From NCBI RefSeq assembly GCF_026745355.1, contig NC_079204.1, positions 53,712,532 to 53,776,531 of the forward strand: a DNA stretch of 64,000 nt, given 5' to 3'. How positions within the stretch are numbered: position 1 is the stretch's first letter; each line of letters opens with the position of its first letter. The notes below the pieces were generated by a model. The model did not search any database and had not been told where the DNA came from. It saw only the letters and a list, made by a program, of their open reading frames with translations. This DNA is from Beta vulgaris subsp. vulgaris (Eukaryota > Streptophyta > Magnoliopsida > Caryophyllales > Amaranthaceae). The position numbers and the translations under genes were made by a program. Shown piece by piece: positions 44,901 to 54,218 of the stretch.

Positions 44901-46684
44901 AGGAGAGGAGAGCAATCCTTTTAGTGATTGTCTTTGAATTTGTGAAACATTGCAGATTTTTTGGGAGAGTTCATAAGTTGCATCTGATATTAGTCCATGA
45001 GACCAAAGATAATCTGTTCTTGAATTGAAGTCAGTGTTGAACTCCAGCAGTGGATTTCCTACCTGCATTATAAATTAAACTGTACAAGTTTAGGAAATAA
45101 TTGTGTTAACCTGATGTAGGTTAACCCTGACATTCAATATATGTAGTGTTTACAATACAGACCTATGACTTAGTAAATTACCATTCTACCCTTTACATAT
45201 AATATTATCCAATATAAACCAATGCACTTGAAAGAATAAAAACTTAATTAACTGGTTTTATGACTAATCACTTACAGCAACTCCCTTCAAATTTGTCTTG
45301 AGACTTGATTTTAGTATGAGATTAGCAAGTTGTGGTACATAATGCCCTGTTTTTAAACAAAGGAAAAGTGATTTAAGGTGCTAATTTTTTTGTCTAACGA
45401 ACAAATCAATCTCATCATAATTAAAAAGTATATTGAATAAAACTGTAACCTCCATAACTCTCTCCAGTAACGAAAAGATCCCTATTCTTGTATTCTGGAA
45501 ATTTTGCAAGCCAATTCTGAAGAAATACCAGATTTTCTCTTGCTGAAAAGAGCAAAACAAATTGATCCATTAATATATTCCAGCATTTACTTTATGCTCC
45601 CTCCGTTTTCTTTTAATTGTTTCACTTAGAGACAAATCTAACAAGATCTCACGTGACATTTGTGAATAGTGGAAAATATCAAATTGTAACAATTAAAATA
45701 AAATGGGGATACAAAAACGGCTAAAGTCATATGAAGTATAGGATCAATTCTATTAGTTGTCCGCCCACAGTAAAAAAAAATTAAGTAAATTTAATTAAAA
45801 ATTATTCCTTTTTAATTTATCGAGTGTAATATTGAATGCAGACTCATTAACGTCTCTCTCTATTCACCAAAAACTTTCTATCCTTCTAATTAATTTAGCA
45901 TAGGGTCCCAAATTAACTAAAGAATAAACAAAGTGAGATTTTGTTACTTTTTATTGAATAAAATAGCTTAAATTTCCAAAAACGGACTGAAATACCATTA
46001 ATTACTCATAATTAATACAAGAAAAAACCTGTAATCTCATCATTGACACCATCATAAAATGATGTATTAACAGAATAAGAAAACCCAACTCCTGCTGGTG
46101 ATTCAAGATATAACATGTTTGCTTCTGCAAAACCATTAACAACAAAATTTACCCATTAATCAAACAGTAATTTTACATTATTAGCTAAAATTTTCAAAAG
46201 TAAAAATAAAAAAAATGACCTTTATTCCAGCTATAATCATTTTTCACAAGTACATTTCCATTTTCACTTGGTCGAAAAGGTCCATGTTCACTGAAGGCTC
46301 CTGCTCCAAGAGATGAACAACCAGGCCCTGAAAATCACATCATATAAATAATAAAAAATAGGTCAAAAAAATGAAATAAAAATACCCATTTCAAAAATAA
46401 AAGTATAAAACAAATGAAGAACCTCCATTGAGCCAAAGAACAAGGGGTTTAGAAGAAGGGTTAATTTCAGCTTCAACAAAATAGTAAAAAAGATATCTTT
46501 TTTGAATTTCATCAATAGTAATATAACCAGCAAATTGCTGGAAATTAACATGAGGTTGGCCAGGTAAACGTGTGATTTTATGAGTTCCAGATGAAGGTGA
46601 TGTTAATTCTGCTAAATTGTTGCATAAAAGAGTTGCAGAGAATATAACAATAAGCCACGTCAAAGGCACCATTTTGCTACACAT
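33923..46684 (-). CDS. SCPL: Serine carboxypeptidase-like protein, SCPL45 type, copy 1 (probably impaired)
   Basis: Ten exons (minus strand, 5' to 3'): 46423-46684, 46220-46327, 46029-46124, 45450-45542, 45276-45346, 44772-45062, 44341-44462, 36373-36465, 34358-34475 and 33923-34090. All phases fit and give 473 codons. The product is a secreted or vacuolar S10-family protein. A signal peptide spans about residues 1-26. Then come [13 protein letters not shown] (substrate side of the active site), GESYGG with the catalytic Ser about 184, SGDQDS with the catalytic Asp about 381-383, and GAAHEAP with the catalytic His about 440. Family members are peptidases or, in other clades, acyltransferases; the actual reaction is unknown. 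The donor after exon 9 is CT instead of GT. Without repair by a cryptic site, the protein would lose the His exon. Intron 7 (about 7.9 kb) and intron 8 carry large insertions. The start matches that of copy 2. Confidence 0.88.
34356..34357 (-). other. Mutated 5' splice site of intron 9, SCPL copy 1
   Basis: On the minus strand the exon 9 end reads GATAAACAG followed by CTTAGT, whereas copy 2 has GATAAACAG followed by GTGAGT. The invariant G of the donor is thus lost. Reading on in frame gives about 41 further codons and a stop near 34235, before the last exon. Confidence 0.9.
34752..35090. mobile_element. Non-autonomous hAT element in SCPL intron 8
   Basis: The ends CAGGGGTGTTCATATATG and (complement of right) TAGGGGTGATCATTTTGG are hAT-like. 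The interior repeats CGGATATCCGATC-type words. No matching 8-bp flank is clear. It is not present at the corresponding place in copy 2. Confidence 0.65.
35134..35953. mobile_element. Mutator-like foldback element
   Basis: An 820-bp element with long inverted arms of about 130-145 bp. The left arm begins GGAAAATTCCTCAGGTG and the complement of the right begins GGAAAATTCTTCAGGTACC. Both arms contain CACATTTGGGGAATTCCTCA and AAAATACCCTTACTAT. The left half is C-rich, the right half G-rich. The flanks are GAAAAAAAG and a run of nine A, a possible decayed 9-bp duplication. The long open frames on both strands are shadows of this low-complexity inverted structure. Confidence 0.8.
35954..36240 (-). 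mobile_element. LINE fragment: RNase H domain
   Basis: The minus-strand frame (from about 36200 down to 35957) resembles the RNase H part of plant LINEs, with [31 protein letters not shown] and [14 protein letters not shown]. The N-terminal side shows an in-frame stop and a frame change. The C-terminal side ends at the foldback element at 35953. Copy 2 lacks this insertion; the shared intron sequence resumes at about 36245. Confidence 0.75.
36508..36806. mobile_element. Stowaway remnant shared by both SCPL copies
   Basis: The ends CCCTCCCTTTGGAAATAG and (complement of right) CTTCTCCCGCTTCATATCA correspond to 58422 and 60837 in copy 2, which are closer to the Stowaway consensus. It lies at the same place in intron 7 of both genes, so it predates the gene duplication. 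Confidence 0.6.
37679..38293. mobile_element. Mutator-like foldback element with 9-bp duplication
   Basis: A 615-bp element flanked by perfect 9-bp duplications AATTAATTA (37670-37678 and 38294-38302), the length typical of Mutator-like transposons. The ends are GGAAAATTTGTCAGAAACCA and its inverse (complement of right GGAAAATTTGTCATAAACCA). The arms of about 150 bp repeat CACCTTTTATAAT and TTTTTTGTGAGAAA. The centre has CCGGCGTTGACC and GTTGCCGGGGATGCGAG repeats. It has no transposase; the open frames inside are low-complexity. Confidence 0.93.
38670..39637. mobile_element. Tourist-like MITE, GGGCCTGTTCTC family
   Basis: A 968-bp element flanked by TAA (38667-38669 and 39638-39640). The ends are GGGCCTGTTCTCCCCAGCTT and (complement of right) GGGCCTGTTCTCTTCGGCAT. 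Subterminal TTCAGTTCAG arrays and a (TTA)n-rich centre match the copy at 22816-23691 in the opposite orientation. It sits inside the larger Tourist element. Confidence 0.93.
40495..41771 (+). pseudogene. Mariner transposase, frameshifted
   Basis: The pieces lie in order but in several frames. There is a helix-turn-helix region (about 40567-40880: [20 protein letters not shown]), the first catalytic Asp in VVHIDEKWF (about 40965), the second in IQQDNAPSH (about 41335) and the third in [12 protein letters not shown] (about 41460). Exactly 39 residues separate the second and third Asp, which defines the plant DD39D type. Frame changes occur near 40520, 40560, 41210, 41480 and 41565, with stops between. 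It can no longer give an intact enzyme. Confidence 0.9.
42685..42945 (-). CDS. Acidic 86-residue ORF inside the mariner element
   Basis: The reading frame starts [16 protein letters not shown], contains the acidic run [17 protein letters not shown] and ends in QPSREFR. Its composition resembles a real protein more than chance sequence, but it matches no family recognised here. It runs opposite to the transposase in the element's 3' arm. It could be a captured host fragment, a second element-encoded ORF or chance. No promoter or intron can be assigned. Confidence 0.3.
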   Translation of the reverse strand: MAEKVTSEISKECEVVPDSESVTNELCNTEEEEELVVPDTPDREVPRSEPEIDEFPLPSPEEIYENLRIYFPAIKLEHCQPSREFR

Positions 46685-47235
46685 GATAAAAGAAGTGGGG
46701 AGCTCAGACTCAGAGCTAACTACGTCTAGTAGTGTTTCTGACACTTAACTGATGAACATATACAAGTATATAGTATACTCCCACCGTCACTCAGACCAAA
46801 TTACAAGAGGGAGTGGCACACGGAACAAGGAGGGAGTGGGGCCAGTGTGCTAATCACCGTAATTACAATTGCAGTTCACCAAAATCTGGAAAATATTCTT
46901 CACCTAATAGATTTTTTATGGTTTCTCCATGGGTTTTTTTGGTGAATTTTTTTTTTTTTTAACAATCAAGGTATCCACCGCCGATAGCAGTGACTAATCC
47001 TCTCGCCTCTAATGCTCCATTTAAGGATAAAAGGCTGGCCAAGAATCTCTTTTCATTCTCCATGGGTTTTCATGGAAGCAAAATATGTCTCAAGAGTTTC
47101 ATCTTGGCTATTCCGCACTATAATATGAGCAGGGAGCAACTCGTCTTGTGTGTGGCTGGCCATATTTATAAATGTAGGTATGGCCACATGCATGCATATG
47201 TCAGTCAATTAACTTGTTTTTAGAAAAGGTTGTGG
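46685..47235. promoter_or_regulatory. Upstream region of SCPL copy 1
   Basis: This stretch lies before the minus-strand start codon and should hold the leader and promoter. It shares CTCC-type sequence with 63961-64000 just upstream of copy 2 (GGGAGCTCAGAC versus GGGAGAGC). No core element is assigned. The open frame at 46990-47223 is not convincing. Confidence 0.35.
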
Positions 47236-47639
47236 GGGTGTTTGGCAATTAGAGTTTTGGAGCAAAACGAGAAGTTTGGACCATTTTTAGAGTTTTGACT
47301 AGTCAAAAACTCTAAAAGGGGTGTTTGGTAAAAAAGAGAGTTTTGGAATAAAAACTCTCAAAATGAAAAAGCTCCTATTATGAGCATTTTCTTTAGAGGA
47401 TTAGGTAGAAATGTTTAATGACTTTTTTGCCTTTAATAATAATACAACATATATGTATTAAAATGTCTATAAATGTCATTTTACACAAACAAATGGAAAT
47501 AAACTTTTAGTAATCAGTTAATTTTTACCAAATATATTTATAAAAAAAGATGTCAAATTTGCTGAACAAAAAGTTAAAACTCTAACATCAAACTCTAAAC
47601 TCTAACCACTAAACTCTAAACTCTGTTTGCCAAACAGGA
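47236..47639. mobile_element. MITE with AACTCTAAA-rich arms
   Basis: The left end GGGTGTTTGGCAATTAGAGT is matched in inverse by the right end (complement CCTGTTTGGCAAACAGAGTT). Subterminal AACTCTAAAC words are repeated on the right, and GAGTTTTGG words on the left. The target duplication is unclear, so the superfamily is open. Confidence 0.6.
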
Positions 47640-47799
47640 CTTGTATTTGACTCACTTTTCATTGGAATCGAGTGTTTAATCGGGCATTGGAGAGATATCG
47701 AGCTAAATTTTGATCTCCAACTTCAATTTTTCAAAAATATTGAGTGTGATGTGAGATATGGACTTTTGAAGTTTACCCTTGTGCACAAACGTTTATGAA

Positions 47800-48780
47800 C
47801 AAATGGAGTTACTCTTATGAGCAAATGAAGTTACATACTCTTAACAATAAAATGGTGTCAAACCTAAAAATAAATACGGTTAATTTTATAATAAAAGGGA
47901 ATACTAATCAGTTGACTCTCATGAACAAATGAGGTTACTCGTATGATTAAAAAGGATTGTCATGTGATTAAACAAAGTTACTCATCATGTGAATGAATGA
48001 GGTTACATCATGTGAATGAATGAGGTTAGTCATATGAATAAAGAAGGTTACTTTTGTCAATGTTTAGGGTTGCCTATATGATAAAATAGGATTATCATAT
48101 GATTAAGTGAGAATACTTATATGAAGAAATAGGATTACTCTTATGAACGAATGAGGTTACTCATATAAATAAATGAGGTTAATTAAATTGTGTGAACAAA
48201 CGGGGTTACTTGTATGATTAAATAGGACTGTCGTTTCATTAATTGAGGTTGGTCGAATGATTTAAACAGGTTACTTTTGTAAAGGTTGGGGTTACTCTTT
48301 TGATTAAATAATGTTATTGTATGATTAAATGAGGTTACTCTTATGAAGAATTAAAGTAACCTCATTCGCTTAAATAAATGAGGTTACTGATAAGAAGAAA
48401 TGGGGTTACTTTTGTAAACGATTGGGGTTACTCGTGTGGTTAAATGAGGTTAGTCCTGTAAGTAAATGAGGTTACTAGTACAAAAAAATTGGGTTAGTTA
48501 CTTGTAAGATTAAACGAGATTACTCATAGATTAAACGACATTACTTGTATGACTACACGAGATAATAAGAAACTAATCAATTTACTCTTATAAATGAAAC
48601 GGATTACTCGTTTGGTATAATAGGGGTTACTCAAATAATAAAATGAGGTTACTTGTACAAATAAGTAAAGTTATACTAGTATGAATAAATGGAGTTACTC
48701 ATAAGACTAAACGAGGTTACTTGTAGCTTAAACGACATTACTCGTATGACGAAATGATAAAATGAGAAACTACTCAATAT
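47800..48780. repeat. Degenerate GAGGTTACTC minisatellite
   Basis: Words of the form AATGAGGTTACTCRTATGA recur every 20-30 bp for almost 1 kb, with many variants (GAGGTTAGTC, GGGGTTACTT). It is a strongly diverged tandem array without coding content. Confidence 0.8.
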
Positions 48781-48781
48781 A

Positions 48782-49497
48782 TCTCTATTACATAAGGGAA
48801 GGGGGGAACAACGGTGTCCTCTTTTGAACTGACTATTTTGCCCCCCTTCTCTTTCTAAATTACAAAAGGAATCTCAATACCAAAATGGGGGTCAAACAAA
48901 GCCACCGAAAATTAATTTCTACAATTCTGTGGAAACTTTACAAATCACTCATAGAATTGAGAAAATCACGTTGTAAAAATCACGCAAATCACTGAAATGA
49001 TCAGGAAACTTTACAAAAACTAAAAATTAACTTGCAAACTAAAACCAAAGTGTGAACATTTAGAAAAAGGAGAAAAATTAAAATGATGAAAATTTTTAAA
49101 TATCAATTTGTGAAATCAGAATTAGAAGTTAGACAAGGAAAAAAAAACTGAAATTCTCTTATACTTTTCGGTTACAATTTTGGGATCATAGAGAAATTAC
49201 TGAAATCCATATCAAAAACTATTATAAATTACAAAAATGAATAAAACCAAAAAAAAGAACATGACGATATTTAGTAAAGATCATTATATTGATTATAAAA
49301 GAACATGCGCGTATAAGACTTGAGAAACAAAAAACTATTCAAAATCACAAAAATGAATAACAACATAAAAAAAACATGAAAGAATCTTATTCACAAAATG
49401 GAGGTGGACTTAAATACTAACTTGCATTTTCAGTTTGTTTACTACTTAGTATTAGGCCTAAAATATCATCGCACGCATCGCGTGCACAAAAGGCTAG
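48782..49497 (+). mobile_element. Non-autonomous Helitron
   Basis: A 716-bp element with a 5' TC start (TCTCTATTACATAAGGGAAG), a perfect 3' hairpin GCACGCATCGCGTGC at 49471-49485 and a CTAG end at 49494-49497. It is flanked by A on the left and T on the right, the Helitron target pattern. It has no Rep/helicase. Another Helitron 5' end begins directly at the next base. Confidence 0.88.
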
Positions 49498-49845
49498 TCT
49501 CTATTATATAAGCCAGGGGGGAGCAACTGTATCCCCCTTTGAATTTATATATTCACGACCTCCATACTTAACAAAAAAAATTCAACCAAATCTCTATTAA
49601 CCCAACCAACTCATATAATTGTCAATCACATAAACTTGCCAATAAAAAAGATTTAATCAAATTAAATTTAGATCCAATCAACTAAAAAAATTCGTAATCG
49701 AGAATTCACCAAAAATTAATACCACAGACAATAAAAAAAATATTGCATTCTCATTACAAAGACAACTCATATACAAAATTAATCACAAATACAAACTCCA
49801 AAAAAATTTGAGTTTTTTCATTACTTAAATATGCAATTTTATCAC
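49498..49845 (+). mobile_element. Helitron 5' fragment
   Basis: Starts TCTCTATTATATAAGCCAGG immediately after the CTAG end of the previous Helitron. No hairpin and CTRR end were found before the Tourist element at 49849, so the 3' part is lost. Confidence 0.65.
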
Positions 49846-49848
49846 TTA

Positions 49849-50001
49849 GGGCCTGTTCTCCCCAGCTTATTTTCAGTTCAGTTCAATTCAATTCAGTTCA
49901 GTTCAGCTCCAATCAGTTCAGTTCAGTTCAGCTCCATTCTTTTATAACCATTTTGTTAAATATTATTATTATGTTGGTATAATTTATTTTACTAATTACT
50001 C

Positions 50002-50040
<39 letters not shown>

Positions 50041-50085
50041 TATTATTATTATTATTTATTTTTATATTATTACTATTAAGTATTA
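49849..50085. mobile_element. Truncated Tourist MITE, GGGCCTGTTCTC family
   Basis: Preceded by TTA (49846-49848). It begins GGGCCTGTTCTCCCCAGCTT and runs through the TTCAGTTCAG array and (TTA)n centre. It ends abruptly at the junction with the Copia remnant near 50085. The right terminus is missing. Confidence 0.85.
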
Positions 50086-53000
50086 TTATGTGTATATCTA
50101 CTAAGTCTACTCACTGCATAAGCTATGTCAGGTCGAGTACAGTTCATGATGTACATCAAACTACCTATGATTTTCGCATATTCACTTTGAGAGACACTTT
50201 CACCTAAGTTCTTGGTCAAATGAATACTAGAATCATAGGGAGAACTCACTGGAACAACATCAAAGGAATTAAACTTTTTAAGCACCTTTTCCACATAATG
50301 AGACTGGCTAAGGAAAATGCGACTGAAGACTCTCTTAAGTCTGACTCCTAAAATCACATCAGCTTCCCCTAAATCTTTCATCTCAAATTTTAAAGACAGA
50401 AAAAGTTTAGTATCATTAACCACCTTTAAGTTGTTACCAAAAATCAGCATGTCATCCACATAAAGACATATAATCACACAATCTGATCCTATCAATTTTG
50501 AATAAACACAAGAATCAGAGTTGTTTACAATGAAACCATTTGACACAACAGTACTATCAAATTTTTTACCATTGTTTTGGTGCTTGTTTGAGACCATATA
50601 AGGACTTCCTCAACTTGCACACTTTATCTTCTTGACCTAGCACCAGAAACCCTCAGGTTGAGACATGTAAATCTCCTCCTCTAAGTCACCATTCAGGAAA
50701 GCAGTCTTAACATCCATCTGATGTATAACTAAGTCATGAATAGCAGCAAGAGCAACAGGGTCCTAATGGTGGCTATCTTAGTCAAGGAGAATAAGTGTCA
50801 AAGTAATCTAGTCCTTTCCTCTGAGTGAAGCCCCTGATGACAAGCCTAGCTTTAAACCTCTCAATAGTTCCATCAGGTCTCAACTTCTTTTTAAAGATCC
50901 ATTTACTATCTATGGTCTTTGATCCCTTAGGTAAGTCAGTTAACTCCCAAGTAGAGTTAGACACTATGGAATCTAACTCGCTCTTAATGGCCTCTTTTCA
51001 AAAAACTGGCATCCACAGATTCATTGCCTCATCAAAGGTCTTTGGTCCTCTTCTATCATGAAAGCATAAACTAGTTCATCACTCAACAAGTCAACACAAG
51101 AACTTTCAGATAGAAAAGCAGTACCAAATCCGAATCGAAGTCTTTTGCTACTCTAGGTCTCTTACTTCTCCTAGGCTCATCTACGACAGAAGAACTACTA
51201 GCATGCATGTCAACTGAACTACTACTCAAAGTCAAATCAACAGGAGTATCACTAGTAGGTAGAACAACATCATGCGTAGAACAAGTAGATAAATCAACAG
51301 CAGGAGAAGAACAAGAAGGCACAGATGCAACATCACCTTTTTTCAAAGGAAAAACATGTTCAAAAAACTCAGCATCTCTGTACTCACAGTAGACCTATCA
51401 CTCAAAGACATGAATCTATATGCAGCATGAGCATAACCAATGAATCAAAAGTCTTAGGTCCTATGTTTGACTTTTTATAGTCAGGAAGCCCAACTTTGGC
51501 TAGACACCCCACACTCTCAGAAAATCAAGTTTGGAGGATAACCCTTCCATAGCTCATAAGGGGTCTTATCTAATTTTTTGAGGAACTCGGTTAAGAACAT
51601 GACAAGCTGAAAGAACAGCTTCCCCCACATTTCATCAGGCAACCCAGAACTTACAAGCATAGCATTCATCATATTTTTCAAGGACCTATTTTTCCTTTCA
51701 GCTATACCATTTTGTTGGGGTACATAAGGAGCACTAAGTTCATGAATGATTCCCAATTTCTCACAATGGTCATTCCAAGAGAAGTTCTCATATTCTCTAC
51801 CCCTATCAGACCTAACCCTCTTGATTTTCCTATCAAGTTGGTTTTCTACCTCGGCCTTATACTTCATAAAAGCTTCCCCTGCCTCACTTTTGGTCTTAAG
51901 AAGGTATAACTTAGTGAACCTCGAGTAATCATCAACAAAGGAAATATACCAGAATTTTCCTCCTCTACTTCTAGTGTTCTGAAAAGTAGCTAAGTCTGTA
52001 TGAACCAATTCTAGAAGTTGGGTGGTCCTTTGAGTCACGGTTTTGCAAGGTTTCTTGGTAAATTTTGCTTCAACACAAACAGGACACTTAGAAAACTCGT
52101 TGAGGACAGATTAGGAATCAATCTAAGGTCCTTAGTCTCTTAATAGAAGCAACATTCACATGTCCTAATCTACCATGCCATAAATTTAAAGACTCGGCAA
52201 TATAAGCAGAACCACAAACAGTTTTATTAATAGCAGGTACAGAAGAAGCAACATTTAAAATAAACAAACCCCCACTCAGATACCCTTTCCCCACAAATTC
52301 CCCACCACGAGTCATTACAACCTTGTCAGCCTCAAAAACAATTTTCAAACCAGCTTTGTTTAACAAGGCACCAGACACTAGGTTACGACGCATAGTAGGA
52401 ACATACAAGACATTTGAAAGGGAGAGGGTTTTTCCAGAGGTAAGTTTTAGAGTGACCTTTCCATGTCCAAGCACTCCAGCAGTTGCTGCATTCCCCATGT
52501 AGACGCACTCACCTTCTGTTGCATCCTGGAAGTCATGGAGCAGCTCCTTGTTCGAACAGAAATGCCTTGAAGCCCCGGTGTCCAGAATCCAGTCAGAACA
52601 TTTTCGACCAGATTTGCTTCAACAACCACAGCAGCAATAACATCATCCGAAACAGCAAGGTTAGCTAGGAGTTTCTTTTTGGACAGAACCTTGGCGTTGA
52701 GGACATTGGTAAGCCTTATGATCAGGCTTGCCACATACACAGCACACAAAGGTCTTCTTTTGAATCTTACCACTTGGTTTGTTCACTTTTCCTTGCTTCT
52801 TACCCTTGTTGAATACCTTCTCGCCCTTACCCTTGAACTTATCAGAACCTGGCGCAGCAACAGATTCCACCAGATTAGCTTTGGAAACATTGACAAGAGC
52901 CGAGTCCTGATTATCTTTGATTCGGTTGGCCTCTTCAATCCTCATATGGCTGATCAGTTCCTGAAGAGACATGAACTCTTTCCTATGCTTCAGATTGTTA

Positions 53001-53537
53001 CGGAACTCCCTCCAGGAAGGAGGAAACTTTTCCAGCAGAACATTAGCCTGGAAAACCTCACAGATTTTCATGTCCTCATTTAGAACATCAGCACATAAAT
53101 TCTCATAGACATGAACTTGGTCCATGACAGGCTTGTCATCAACCATTTGGAAAGACAGCCACTTTCCTACAACATATTTCTGTTTCCCAGCATCATCAGC
53201 CCCATATTTTTTTCTCAAGGGCCTCCCAAATCAGTTTAGATGACTTATGAACCATAAATAAATCAAACAAATTATTAGTCATCAGATTAAGGAGATGGAA
53301 ACGAACTGTTTTATTATCTTTTTCATATTTTAAAATCTGATCCTCATTCTGCTTAATAACAGCAGCAGAAGGAGAAGATGAATCAGCAGAAGCTGTAATG
53401 GCAGTGGGACAGTCATTGAACAAGACATAGTCAATATCCAATTGCTCGAAAAACATAAGAAGTTTCTGAGCCCAGCATCCATCAAGGGACTCAAGTTTGG
53501 ACAGATGAGCCATTGATTTGGTTGAACTTTCTGCCAT
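50086..53537 (-). pseudogene. Ty1-Copia retrotransposon gag-pol, truncated and frameshifted
   Basis: Read on the minus strand, domains come in Copia order. Gag (from 53537) ends in a CCHC knuckle CCVCGKPDHKAYQC. A protease motif DTGA lies near 52571-52582. The GAG pre-integrase region holds LWHGRLGHVN. Integrase (51517-52038) shows SFVDDYSRFT, SDRGREYE and QQNGIAERKN. Reverse transcriptase (about 50100-50964) shows [12 protein letters not shown] and the YVDD box. A one-base length change in an A-run near 53205 shifts the gag frame, and further breaks separate integrase from reverse transcriptase. Pol stops at 50086, so RNase H and one LTR are missing. It is defective. Confidence 0.93.
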
Positions 53538-53564
53538 TGCAAATAATAGTAATTGCTTTCAAAT

Positions 53565-53989
53565 TGTTGGAACCAGAGATTCACAAAGGCAGAAATAGAG
53601 CTTTCAAAACTGTGCGTGGTAGGAGACCACTGACTTGAAAGCAATTATAGGGAAAAATCAAGCCAAAAACGGACAACAATCAAGACAGAAATCAATGGGC
53701 GGATAATTAGGGATTGCCATGAATACTGTAACGGTCAAACAAAACTTTAGTTAAGTTTATTCCCCAAAGCCCAAAGCCCAAGGCCCTAGCCCGGGCCCAG
53801 GCGGGCGGCGTGCGTGATAGCAAGCCAAAACCAAACATATCATCCAACTACAAAAACATCTCTAGAACCAACTCAATAGATGGAAGGAGGGAGAGAGGGA
53901 ATATAAAAACATGAAGAGATTCCCTCCCACAAGCAATGTGGGACGAACAACAAAATGAGCCAAGGCTTTTCCAAGCCTTAACTCCAACA
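53565..53989 (-). mobile_element. LTR of the Copia element
   Basis: The 425-bp stretch begins (minus strand) TGTTGGAGTTAAGG and ends GGTTCCAACA, so it has TG...CA ends within 6-bp inverted repeats. The base after it on the + strand returns to sequence shared with the downstream flank of SCPL copy 1. Only 27 bp separate the LTR end from the gag ATG, and no Met-tRNA primer site is visible there. The inner boundary is therefore provisional. Confidence 0.65.
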
Positions 53990-54218
53990 ACGCACTTGGT
54001 TTCGTAGTGTTATATCATTTGGTCTAAACTCAAATTCTGCTTCAAATGAATTTTGTTTGATTCATATGATTTGCTTGTATATGACAACATGCAAGTGTTA
54101 TGTATAATTTTGATTCGAGTTTCTTGCATTGTAGCATTCCTACATCATGATATAGATTGTAAGTAAATCAATAGTTTAATTTATGAAATTTGTCTATGGA
54201 AGAATCCATGAAATTAAA

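Noticed and set aside
45597..45760. Stowaway element in SCPL copy 1 intron 3
   Set aside because: Only the left end (CTCCCTCCGTTTTC) is visible and no matching right end was found, though copy 2 lacks this stretch.
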